Both the position numbers and the translations under genes were made by a program. Shown here piece by piece: positions 48,702 to 55,468 of a DNA stretch of 55,468 bases. Each line of letters starts with the position of its first letter. Positions within the stretch are counted from its first letter, which is position 1. Source of the DNA: Candidatus Eisenbacteria bacterium (GTDB taxonomy: Bacteria > Desulfobacterota > Binatia > DP-6); the NCBI GenBank assembly GCA_035577985.1, contig DATJZY010000010.1, positions 1 to 55,468 of the forward strand, written 5' to 3'. A model generated the notes under the pieces. It was given only the letters and a program-made list of their open reading frames with translations, had not been told where the DNA came from and did no database searches.

Positions 48702-51328
48702 TTCTTCTGCTCGGCGAGACGTTCTCCGGCATACTTCGCCCACGGTGTCGAAGGGAAGCGCTGTTGCGTCTCCTCCCACTTGGCGATCGCGCCGGGCATG
48801 TCGCCGAGCTGCGCCTTGCACAGCCCCACGTGATAGAGCGCCTCGGGCGACGACGGCCCTTCGGGGAAGCGGTCGACGAGACGCTGGAACACCTTCTCGG
48901 CCTCCGCCAGCTCCTTCTCGCGGAAGAGCGAGATGCCCTCGAAGTACGTTGAGTGGATCGCGGTGTTCGAGAGCGGCGAGAGGCGCTGCGCGGCCTGGAA
49001 GTACGGAATGGCCTCGCGGAGGGCGCCCGTGTTGTAGATCGCGAGCCCCTTGTTGTACGAGCCGTCCGCGTCGAGCGAGCGCGCGGCGATCGCGGCCTCG
49101 GTGAACAGGACGGCGCCGACGGCGAGCCCGCCCGCGAGCACCAAGCGACGCGTGCGGAGCGGCCACTCGCCCGTGCGGCGCACGAGCGCCACGACGCCGG
49201 CCACCCCGGGGAGCTCGAGGAGTCCCTCGCCAGCCCTCCGCAGGAGGCCGCGCGTCGGCAGCACGGCGAGCACGAAGAGGAGCCAGCCCAACGCCGTGCA
49301 GGCGCGTCCGAGGTAGACCGTCGGGCTACCGCCGAACGCGAGCTCGACGCGATCGCCCTTCGGGAAGACGAGCATGAACGTCGGGCCCGCGAGCCAGACC
49401 TTCTCGCCCGTGAGCGCGTGCCAGCGCGGGTGATAGGAGATGCGCACCAGGATCGGATGGCCCGGCGTGCAGCCGGTGATCGTGATGCGATCGTTCCCCA
49501 TCACCTCCTGGATCGGCGGTGGCGGCCCGAGCGGCTTCGTCGGGAAATCCTTCGGGAGCCCCTCGCTGACGGCGGCGAAGAGCTGCTCGTCGCCGGGCTC
49601 GACCTTGTCCGTGAACACCGGGAGCACGTCCTCCGGCGTCGCCGTCTTGAACCACTGGTACGACGTCTCCTTCCACGCGTCGCTACGGACGAGGACGGGC
49701 GCCGTGGTGAGCGGGATCGCGTAGCGGTTCGCATTCTCCTTCACGCGATAGATCTGGTAGTCGCCGACGTTCGACTCGAGCTCCAGGCCCGGGTGCTTCG
49801 CCGCCGCTTCCTTGATGGGCTTCGACTTCACGATGTACTGCGAGACGTTCATCATGCGCAGGTGCGCCACGCCGCGCTCGAGGTTCGGGCGCGAGCAGCC
49901 CCAGTCCGGGAAGGGGCACGACATCACGTTCGAGACCTCGGACTGGATGAAGAACACGAACGGCGCCGTCGGCGAGCCCTGCATGTAGAGCCCTTCGAGC
50001 GTCGAACGGCCCGTGAAGTAGGGGAGGTTCTCGAACACGCGGATCGTGCCGAGCTGCTCGTGGTCGGGCGAGTGCTCGTAGACGACGCGCGGATCGCCGA
50101 CGTTGCCGCGGAGCTTGTCGATGATGCCCTTCAAGGTCGGGTACGTCGCCTTCCGCTCGAAGCCCGAGTAGTTCCACTTGACCCACGAGGGGATGAACGA
50201 GACCTGCTTGCCCACCACGAACGGCACGACGAGCGCGCCCACGATCGGCCAGATCTCCGGCGCCGGCAGCGTCGCGAAGAGGAGCCCCAGTCCCACGGCC
50301 GCCGCGAGGCAGAGGCCGAGCTGGAAGAAGGGGAAGAAGCGGATGTCGACGACGTGGAACGCCTTGGCCGTGTAGTAGAAGAGGATGCCGATGCCCGTCG
50401 CCCACCAGATGAGGCCGAGGATGCGCGGGAACGGTTTCTCGGCGAAGACGGCGAGGGCCACGTGCGCGAGCAACGTCGCGACGGCGATGCCGGCCGGGAT
50501 CCACAGGATCGGCGGCAGGACCTCGCGCCAGCTCTTGATGATCCACACGTGGCTGTACGACGTCGTCCACGGCGCGTAGACGAGGAGCGGGAAGAGCCAG
50601 AACGCCATGATGAGGATCGCGAGCCCGTGGATGGCCGTGAGCGCACCGACCCGCCGCCACCAGTCGCGCGTCGTGACCAGCTCGTAGGTGGAGAAGAGGC
50701 CCGCCCACAAGAGGGTGTACCCGTGCGCCATGCCGATGATGGCGACGAGGAGCCCCGCCCACGCGTAGCCGCTTCGCCGGTCGATCGAGCGGCGGAGCAC
50801 GCCCATGAACAGGACGGCCAGCGCGAACCCGAGCGAGAACGCGAACTCGCCGGCGAGCGTCGACGGGATGTTCCCGCCCCACATGGAGTTCGCCTCCATG
50901 AACAGGAACGGCAGCGTCGAGAGCGCCGCCAGCGCGGGCGCCGGGAACGGTGCGGCGGCGAGGCGCACCGCGAAGTAGGCACACACGGGCAGGAGGAACG
51001 TGCCCATCACCGTGCCGATCTTGAACGCGACGGTGAGCGGGATCAGGTGCGAGAGGAGCGCGATCAGGACGAACGGCAGGAAGAAGTAGAACTGGAAGAG
51101 CGGGAAGCCGCAGTAGTTGCCGGGACACCACCCGGTGACGGCGCCGTGCGGCAGCAGCACGTCGCGCATGTACTCGGCGGCGTAGTAGTGCGTGCCCATG
51201 TCGCCGCCGTTGGTCACGGTGTCGGCGAACATGACGTCGGCCGGGAACTTGTCCCGGATGAGCCAGAGCGCGGCCCCGACGGCGACGACGTCGCAGAGGC
51301 TGCGCACGACGCGCAGCCGATCCCGCAT
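48698..51328 (-). CDS. large multi-spanning membrane protein (6-PTPS-related/YfhO-like) with TPR tail
   Basis: An 876-residue protein: about ten membrane helices in residues 10-390, then a large soluble periplasmic domain (400-680), two more helices near 720-790 and a C-terminal TPR-like region (A-L-Y-H-V-G-L-C-K-A-Q-L-G-D-M-P-G-A-I near 845). The N-terminal topology with D-x-G-T-H-Y-Y and G-N-Y-C-G-F-P-L-F-Q-F-Y-F resembles the 6-pyruvoyl-tetrahydropterin synthase-related membrane family (PF10131) and YfhO-type glycosyl transferases. It starts 1 nt into the preceding stop (TGATG). Likely an envelope polysaccharide or lipid-modifying enzyme. Confidence 0.78.
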   Translation of the reverse strand: MRDRLRVVRSLCDVVAVGAALWLIRDKFPADVMFADTVTNGGDMGTHYYAAEYMRDVLLPHGAVTGWCPGNYCGFPLFQFYFFLPFVLIALLSHLIPLTVAFKIGTVMGTFLLPVCAYFAVRLAAAPFPAPALAALSTLPFLFMEANSMWGGNIPSTLAGEFAFSLGFALAVLFMGVLRRSIDRRSGYAWAGLLVAIIGMAHGYTLLWAGLFSTYELVTTRDWWRRVGALTAIHGLAILIMAFWLFPLLVYAPWTTSYSHVWIIKSWREVLPPILWIPAGIAVATLLAHVALAVFAEKPFPRILGLIWWATGIGILFYYTAKAFHVVDIRFFPFFQLGLCLAAAVGLGLLFATLPAPEIWPIVGALVVPFVVGKQVSFIPSWVKWNYSGFERKATYPTLKGIIDKLRGNVGDPRVVYEHSPDHEQLGTIRVFENLPYFTGRSTLEGLYMQGSPTAPFVFFIQSEVSNVMSCPFPDWGCSRPNLERGVAHLRMMNVSQYIVKSKPIKEAAAKHPGLELESNVGDYQIYRVKENANRYAIPLTTAPVLVRSDAWKETSYQWFKTATPEDVLPVFTDKVEPGDEQLFAAVSEGLPKDFPTKPLGPPPPIQEVMGNDRITITGCTPGHPILVRISYHPRWHALTGEKVWLAGPTFMLVFPKGDRVELAFGGSPTVYLGRACTALGWLLFVLAVLPTRGLLRRAGEGLLELPGVAGVVALVRRTGEWPLRTRRLVLAGGLAVGAVLFTEAAIAARSLDADGSYNKGLAIYNTGALREAIPYFQAAQRLSPLSNTAIHSTYFEGISLFREKELAEAEKVFQRLVDRFPEGPSSPEALYHVGLCKAQLGDMPGAIAKWEETQQRFPSTPWAKYAGERLAEQKK

Positions 51329-52137
51329 CAAGTCGCGCGGCTCGTCGCTCTGCGGACGACGAGCCCCAGCCACAGGACCACGAGGATCCCGGCCCCGATG
51401 AACAGGGTCATCTGATTGCGCTGCCAGAAGTCGCTCGGCGCCACGATGTCGACGATGCCCTGCGCGACGACACCCTGGTGCACGCCACCATCGTCGTACT
51501 CGATCGACACGAAGACCGGATAGCGGCTGCCCGCGAGCGCCGTGCGGTTCACCACCGACACCGACTCCGTCGCCTCGGCCCACGCGGCCAGGTGGACGGT
51601 GCCGGTCGGCTGCGATGCTTCGAGGCCCTCGGGCACGGCGATCCGATAGCTCGAATCACGCTCGGTGGCCGAGAGGTTCTTGAAGCGGATCTTGAGCGTT
51701 CCCGATTCGGCGATCCCGCTCGACGCGATCTCCGGCACCGACACCTTGGCGGGCGGCGGGTTGCCCTGCACGAGCGTCGTCACCAGGAGCGCCTGGAACG
51801 GGTACTGGTTGGCGTCGGCGTAGTCGACCGACACCTGGAAGGGCCACCGGCCTTCGCCGAGCTGGCCGGCTTCGAGCGTGAGCTCCTCGTCGAACGTCGT
51901 GTTCGGCTGGAGCTCGGGACGCATCTTGCCGCGCGCCTGCTTGTCGGCGAAGCGGAGCGTCGGGGCCACGGACTTCGCCGCCTCGTCGCCCGTGTTGCCG
52001 ATCGTGACCGTCGACGCGAGCGTCGTGCCGCGCAGCTCGGTCTTCTGCGCGATCGTGATGCTGATGGTCTTGGCGCGTGCCGGTGCGGCCCCCAGCACCG
52101 CGACGCCGCACGCGAGCGCGAGAAGCATCCTGCTCAT
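51328..52137 (-). CDS. membrane-anchored secreted protein with tandem beta-sandwich domains
   Basis: A 269-residue exported protein: signal peptide of 22 residues (ending A-R-A), then two Ig-like/CARDB-like beta-rich segments (residues 25-130 and 130-235) with V-T-I-G-N-T-G-D-E-A-A and L-K-I-R-F-K-N-L-S repeats of the same pattern, and a C-terminal membrane helix near 243-260 followed by a basic R-R-A-T-S-R. It displays a domain in the periplasm, tethered to the inner membrane. It is transcribed with, and its stop overlaps, the large glycosyltransferase-like gene. Role unknown. Confidence 0.75.
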   Translation of the reverse strand: MSRMLLALACGVAVLGAAPARAKTISITIAQKTELRGTTLASTVTIGNTGDEAAKSVAPTLRFADKQARGKMRPELQPNTTFDEELTLEAGQLGEGRWPFQVSVDYADANQYPFQALLVTTLVQGNPPPAKVSVPEIASSGIAESGTLKIRFKNLSATERDSSYRIAVPEGLEASQPTGTVHLAAWAEATESVSVVNRTALAGSRYPVFVSIEYDDGGVHQGVVAQGIVDIVAPSDFWQRNQMTLFIGAGILVVLWLGLVVRRATSRAT

Positions 52138-52178
52138 CCGCGCCACCCTGTCAGAAGGCCGTGAAAAAGGAAACCGAT

Positions 52179-52397
52179 TCACGCGCCTCCACCGGGCCTG
52201 AGCTTCGCATCGAGCCGGCTGCGCAGGTTGCGCAGGTAGAGCCACGTGACGGCCGTGGCCGCGGCGCCGCCGGCGATGCCGGTCACCTCGCCCTGGCTGA
52301 TCGCCCAGACGGTATACGCGAGCGCGCCCAGCAGCGCCGTGACGATCGTGATCCGATGCACGACGGCGACGGGACCTGGACCGGGCTGCGCGGGCAC
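52179..52397 (-). CDS. small two-helix membrane protein
   Basis: A 72-residue protein with two predicted membrane helices (I-V-T-A-L-L-G-A-L-A-Y-T-V-W-A-I near 17-33 and I-A-G-G-A-A-A-T-A-V-T-W-L-Y-L near 40-56) and a basic C-terminus. GTG start at 52397. It lies 41 bp upstream of the secreted protein gene, in the same direction, so it may be the first functional gene of the operon. Unrecognised. Confidence 0.6.
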   Translation of the reverse strand: MPAQPGPGPVAVVHRITIVTALLGALAYTVWAISQGEVTGIAGGAAATAVTWLYLRNLRSRLDAKLRPGGGA

Positions 52398-52455
52398 CGC
52401 GCCGACTTAGCAAAGACGCACCGCCGCGGCTACGCACCTGCGGCGCGCTCCCGCG

Positions 52456-52725
52456 CTATCGCGGTTCCTGCGGATCGGGCCGCCGCTCGCCGTACCAGAG
52501 GTTCTTGCCGTCGCGGCTGCGCAACCCCGCCTCGCCGGAGAGGAGCAGCCGGAAGAGGATCCCGAAGAGCTCGCGCCCGGAATACGTGCGCAGCCGCCGC
52601 CCGGACGTCGTGACCGATTCGCGCAGCACGACGAACCGCCCCGCCCGGTGGAGCGCGCGGCTCATCGCGGCTTCCTCGGCGGCGAACAGCGCCTCGTTGA
52701 AGGCCGGCACGACGAAGGAGATCAC
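52456..52725 (-). pseudogene. family 2 glycosyltransferase remnant with internal in-frame deletion
   Basis: An 89-residue ORF joins the first 11-12 residues of a GT2 enzyme (I-S-F-V-V-P-A-F-N-E) directly to its C-terminal part (L-F-A-A-E-E-A-A-M-S-R-A-L-H-R-A-G-R-F-V-V-L-R-E, then T-Y-S-G-R-E-L and D-G-K-N-L-W-Y). The nucleotide-binding and DxD catalytic middle, about 150 residues, is missing. The reading frame survives, so a short product could still be made, but it cannot be an active transferase. A GTG starts it at 52725. It heads the glycosylation gene cluster. Confidence 0.72.
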
Positions 52726-52816
52726 TCGAAGTGAACGGACGGTCGTGCGGCCGAAACATTCCGCCCCCCTTCCCGCAGCACGCGGCCACGGCTACACGGA
52801 CCGCCGGAGGAAATCC

Positions 52817-53173
52817 ATGGCGTACATGCTGCTCGTCATCGAAGAACCCGAGATGCGGCGCCGCCGTGCGATCGCCGAAGGGCGCCAGCTCTACGACCGC
52901 ATGGTCCAGTTCGGGGAGGGCCTCAAGGCGCGTGGCCTCTTGCGACTGAGCGAGTCCCTGCGGTCCGACGTCGACGGCGTGCGGGTTTCGCTCCGCGGCG
53001 GCAAGCGCAAGCTCGTCGACGGTCCGTTCGCGGAGTCGAAGGAGATGGTGGGCGGCTTCTTCCTGCTCGATTGCAAGACCAAGGAAGAGGCGGTTGCGAT
53101 CGCCAGCGAGTGCCCGGCGCTCGAATGGGCCACGATCGAAGTTCGGGAGGTGGCTCCCTGCTACGAGGGCTGA
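52817..53173 (+). CDS. YCII-related domain protein
   Basis: A 118-residue protein of the YCII/DGPF fold. The hallmark D-G-P-F-A-E-S-K-E-M-V-G-G-F-F-L-L-D near residues 68-85 and the following E-E-A-V-A-I-A-S-E-C-P are clear. These proteins resemble ferredoxin-like dimers; some act with extracytoplasmic sigma factors, others are enzymes, and here the role is unknown. GGAGG at 52806-52810 with a 6-nt gap fixes the ATG at 52817. It diverges from the glycosyltransferase remnant. Confidence 0.88.
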   Translation: MAYMLLVIEEPEMRRRRAIAEGRQLYDRMVQFGEGLKARGLLRLSESLRSDVDGVRVSLRGGKRKLVDGPFAESKEMVGGFFLLDCKTKEEAVAIASECPALEWATIEVREVAPCYEG

Positions 53174-53235
53174 CGCCCCCCGCGCGATTGTCGATCCCGC
53201 CCGGCGTCGTTCGTCCAGATGCTGAAGGAGGTCGA

Positions 53236-53757
53236 ATGCTCAAGACAATCGCCATCCTGGCGCTCGTCCTGGTCGCGGCCGTGCTGGTGCTCGCGGCCAC
53301 CAGGCCCAATTCGTTCCGCATCGTCCGCAGCACCACCATCAAGGCGCCGCCCGAGAAGATCTTCGCCTTCATCAACGACTTCCGCCGCTGGTCGTGGTCG
53401 CCCTACGAGCACCGCGATCCGGCCATGAAGCGGACCCTCAGCGGCGCCCCGGCCGGCAAGGGCGCGATCTACGAGTGGGACGGGAACAAGGACATCGGCA
53501 GTGGACGGATGGAGATCATCGAGGTCTCGCCCTCCCAGACCACCATCCAGCTCGACTTCATCTCGCCCTTCGAAGCGCACAACGTCGCGGAGTTCACGGT
53601 GGAGCCGCGGGGCGACGCGACGAGCCTCACCTGGTCCATGCGTGGCCCGAGCACGTACATGACGAAGCTGATCGGCGTCTTCATCAGCATGGACAGCATG
53701 GTCGGGAAGGACTTCGAGACCGGGCTCGCGAACCTGGAGTCGGCGGTGGAGAAATAG
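53236..53757 (+). CDS. membrane-anchored SRPBCC (polyketide cyclase/START-like) protein
   Basis: A 173-residue protein with one N-terminal membrane helix (residues 3-21) followed by an SRPBCC hydrophobic-ligand-binding fold: R-S-T-T-I-K-A-P-P-E-K-I-F-A-F-I-N-D-F-R-R-W near residue 32, the S-P-Y-E-H-R-D-P-A-M-K segment near 55, and a long C-terminal helix with M-V-G-K-D-F-E-T-G-L-A-N-L. A strong AAGGAGG just upstream sets the start. Similar proteins often follow YCII genes. The ligand is unknown. Confidence 0.87.
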   Translation: MLKTIAILALVLVAAVLVLAATRPNSFRIVRSTTIKAPPEKIFAFINDFRRWSWSPYEHRDPAMKRTLSGAPAGKGAIYEWDGNKDIGSGRMEIIEVSPSQTTIQLDFISPFEAHNVAEFTVEPRGDATSLTWSMRGPSTYMTKLIGVFISMDSMVGKDFETGLANLESAVEK

Positions 53758-53845
53758 CGTCGCGCAGACGTACACGCGTTGCGCTGCGAGTGCAACGGCG
53801 CCGACGCGCTCGCCGCCGTACCTCGGCCGGGCTAGATTGGTCCGC

Positions 53846-54847
53846 ATGGCCTCCGCGGTGCAGAACTGGGCCGAGATCCTGCGCACGCAGAACCTCGCCG
53901 CGGACCGCGCGATGGACGGCGTCTCGCGCTGGCTCCTGATCACGCGCGCGAGCGTGTTCCCGATGACGGTGCTCTCCGCGGCGATCGGCGGGCTCTTCGC
54001 CGCGCGCGCGCCCACGGCGCACTGGGGCTACTTCGTGCTCTGCCTCGTCGGCCTCGTGCTCGCACACGCCGCGAACAACATGATCAACGACTACTTCGAC
54101 CTCGAGACGGGCGTCGACACCGACTCCTACGTGCGCACGCAGTACGCGCCGCACCCGGTGCTCTCGGGACTGGTGTCGAAGTCGGGGCTGCTGCTCGCGA
54201 TCGCCGTCGTCAACCTGCTGGACCTCGGGATCCTGCTCTACCTGACGGAGCAGCGCGGCTGGCTCGCGGCGCTCTTCGCCCTGCTCGGAATCTTCGTCAG
54301 CGTCTTCTACGTCGCGCCCCCGCTCCAGCTCAAGCACCGCGGTCTCGGCGAGCCGGGTGTCTTCGTCGTCTGGGGGCCGCTGATGATCGGCGGCACCTAC
54401 TTCGTCACGACGGGCCAGTTCGCGCCCTGGGTGATCGTCGCGAGCTTCCCGTACGCGATGCTGGTCTCGGCCGTCTTGATGGGCAAGCACATCGACAAGC
54501 TCGACGCGGACGCGGCGAAGGGGATCCACACGCTGCCGGTGCTGCTGGGCCGCGAGCGCGCGACCTTCCTCACCCAGGAGCTGCTCGTCGGATTCTTCGT
54601 CTTCGTCGTCTGCCTGGTGCTCGTCGGGACGCTCGGCGTCTGGACGCTGCTCTCGCTGCTCGCCCTGCCGCGGCTCGCGCAGGTGCTCCGCGTCTACGCC
54701 CAGCCTCCCCCCACCGCCGCGCCTCCCGGATACCCGCTGTGGCCGCTGTGGTACGTCTCGTGGTCGTTCCTGGTGACGCGCCGGGCGGGGGGCCTGTTCG
54801 CGATCGGTCTGTTGCTCGACGCGGTCTACCCGATCCACCTCGCGTGA
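53846..54847 (+). CDS. UbiA-family membrane prenyltransferase
   Basis: A 333-residue integral membrane protein with eight or nine helices. The first prenyl-diphosphate motif N-N-M-I-N-D-Y-F-D-L-E-T-G-V-D-T lies near residue 75, and the second, K-H-I-D-K-L-D-A-D-A-A-K-G, near 215, both with the Mg2+-binding aspartates. Layout suggests MenA-like (1,4-dihydroxy-2-naphthoate) or ubiquinone/4-hydroxybenzoate prenylation, but the aromatic acceptor cannot be told. No men or ubi genes are adjacent. Confidence 0.88.
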   Translation: MASAVQNWAEILRTQNLAADRAMDGVSRWLLITRASVFPMTVLSAAIGGLFAARAPTAHWGYFVLCLVGLVLAHAANNMINDYFDLETGVDTDSYVRTQYAPHPVLSGLVSKSGLLLAIAVVNLLDLGILLYLTEQRGWLAALFALLGIFVSVFYVAPPLQLKHRGLGEPGVFVVWGPLMIGGTYFVTTGQFAPWVIVASFPYAMLVSAVLMGKHIDKLDADAAKGIHTLPVLLGRERATFLTQELLVGFFVFVVCLVLVGTLGVWTLLSLLALPRLAQVLRVYAQPPPTAAPPGYPLWPLWYVSWSFLVTRRAGGLFAIGLLLDAVYPIHLA

Positions 54848-54954
54848 CCGGTCGGCGTGGTCGTCGAAGCTCGTTGGTGTTGGTGGATGGGCTCTGCTCG
54901 GCTGCGGTCGCCCGCGCGGGGCCCGGGGCTTTGATGTGGAGACTTCCCGATTTG

Positions 54955-55229
54955 ACTCCGCTCGCCTGCGGCTCGCTGCGCGCGGAGCGCTGTCGCGCTC
55001 CGCTTGCAGGGACGATCCGAGCCGTTGCTTCGGGGCCCTGAGGGGTCCGACCTTCGGAGACGGTCCTTGGGGAGCCTGCGGGGCGCAGGTCTCCTGGACT
55101 CGCTTCTCCGAGCGTTCCCGAGGCGTTCCGAAGCACGGGCTCTGCCCTACCTCGGGGCTCTCTGGCCGGGCTCCTGGCAAGCGGAGCGCGCAAGCGGTCC
55201 GCGCGCAGCGAGCCGCAGGCGAGCGGAGT
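54955..55229. repeat. palindromic intergenic element, second type
   Basis: A 275-bp element whose ends are a long inverted repeat: about 54 bp at 54955-55008 matches the reverse complement of 55175-55229, the outer 30 or so bases perfectly. The interior (55010-55170) holds further complementary stretches and no supported gene. It fills most of the gap 54848-55330 between UbiA and the thiolase. It shares only general GC-rich style with the 3671-4147 repeats. Likely a dispersed structured element; no transposase is present. Confidence 0.8.
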
Positions 55230-55284
55230 AAGATGAGGCGGAAACCCGTTCAGGCGACCCACAGCCGGGTGAACCACCAACTCT

Positions 55285-55330
55285 CGACGCAGCCGAGGTA
55301 CACGGTGCTTCGACGCAGCCGAGGTGCACG
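55285..55330 (+). repeat. 26-bp-period direct repeat ending at the thiolase start
   Basis: Two 20-bp copies (55285-55304 and 55311-55330) differ at one base and are 26 bp apart. Each contains the GAGGT that serves as the ribosome site for the thiolase ATG at 55331, so the leader and its Shine-Dalgarno have been duplicated. The first copy is followed by GTG, the second by the ATG, at the same place. Confidence 0.8.
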
Positions 55331-55468
55331 ATGCCCGAAGCCCTGATCATCGATGCGGTGCGCACGCCGCGGGGGCGCGGCCGGGCCGGCGGGGCGCTCT
55401 CGGGGATCCACCCCCAGCATCTGCTGTCGCAGTGCCTGAGCGCGCTGCGCGAGCGCAACGGGATCGAT
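55331..55468 (+). CDS. thiolase (acetyl-CoA acetyltransferase), 5' part only
   Basis: The first 46 codons of a thiolase, cut by the window end. The N-terminus [23 protein letters not shown] with the D-A-V-R-T-P motif is characteristic of acetyl-CoA acetyltransferases and 3-ketoacyl-CoA thiolases. The catalytic Cys (about residue 90) lies beyond the window. GAGGT 5 nt before the ATG supports this start. Whether it belongs to fatty-acid beta-oxidation or to another pathway cannot be seen. Confidence 0.85.
   Translation, partial: MPEALIIDAVRTPRGRGRAGGALSGIHPQHLLSQCLSALRERNGID

Noticed and set aside
48953..51415. 820-codon plus-strand ORF opposite the large membrane protein
   Set aside because: Composition is typical of an antisense frame (Glu/Arg/His/Asp runs) and the minus-strand gene has clear membrane helices.

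Overview
The window is a GC-rich (roughly 70% by eye), gene-dense chromosomal segment from a Gram-negative bacterium. LpxA, a system I (Ccm) cytochrome c maturation operon, a DUF1302-type outer-membrane protein and RpoN/GlnB-type nitrogen regulation point to an outer membrane and respiratory metabolism. An F420-type LLM oxidoreductase, a cytochrome P450, a CaiB/BaiF CoA-transferase and a thiolase add a Binatota-like or other deltaproteobacterial-grade soil flavour. The lineage is an inference from gene content; no rRNA, tRNA or other taxonomic marker is present. Genes are packed tightly, with many ATGA/GTGA start-stop overlaps. I saw no CRISPR array, insertion sequence, integrase, phage or plasmid gene.

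Layout. (1) 35-8223: a secreted TPR protein, then GlpD, an alkyl-DHAP synthase-like flavoprotein, a divergently oriented DAHP synthase, an FGGY kinase close to glycerol kinase and an MmgE/PrpD protein. The convergent gap at 3659-4159 holds two inverted copies of a ~138-bp palindrome-ended repeat. (2) 8370-14771: a secreted matrixin-like metalloprotease, phosphatidylcholine synthase, a DUF1302 porin-like protein with its TetR regulator, two small proteins and riboflavin synthase. (3) 14724-21595: an ABC1/UbiB kinase, a lipase-like hydrolase and an operon of a GlcD-type dehydrogenase, a fused EtfB-EtfA and a ThiO-like amine oxidase. (4) 21749-26992: glnB with a sigma-54 promoter, an MFS transporter plus P450 pair, and a peroxide-stress module (dps, peroxiredoxin, divergent oxyR with an OxyR-type operator).

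(5) 27005-33752: one long minus-strand operon, yacG-lpxA-ccmEFH-ccmI stub-tRNA-binding protein-ccmABCD. Its CcmE carries a Cys (CxxxY) in place of the usual heme-binding His. (6) 33836-39830: a tandem pair of unknown paralogues, then heme synthesis genes hemD, hemE, hemH and hemG(hemY-type), interrupted by a reversed and apparently degenerate histidine kinase-like gene. HemE/H/G and Ccm together supply and attach heme to c-type cytochromes.

(7) 39839-44835: an F420-type oxidoreductase, a DJ-1/PfpI protein, a Cys-rich/Thr-rich secreted protein, a CoA-transferase and an unusual protein joining a long coiled coil to a RelE/ParE-like C-terminal domain. (8) 44872-52725: a minus-strand cell-surface glycosylation operon (two large multi-spanning membrane proteins with TPR tails, a family-2 glycosyltransferase, a membrane-anchored secreted protein, a small membrane protein, and shikimate dehydrogenase at the end), headed by a glycosyltransferase remnant with an internal deletion. 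(9) 52817-55468: YCII, SRPBCC and UbiA-family genes, a second type of palindromic intergenic element, and the 5' end of a thiolase cut by the window edge.

The best candidates for something new are the coiled-coil/RelE-like fusion, the fused ETF-dehydrogenase operon, and the repeat pair whose two terminal stems differ in sequence but each stay perfectly paired.
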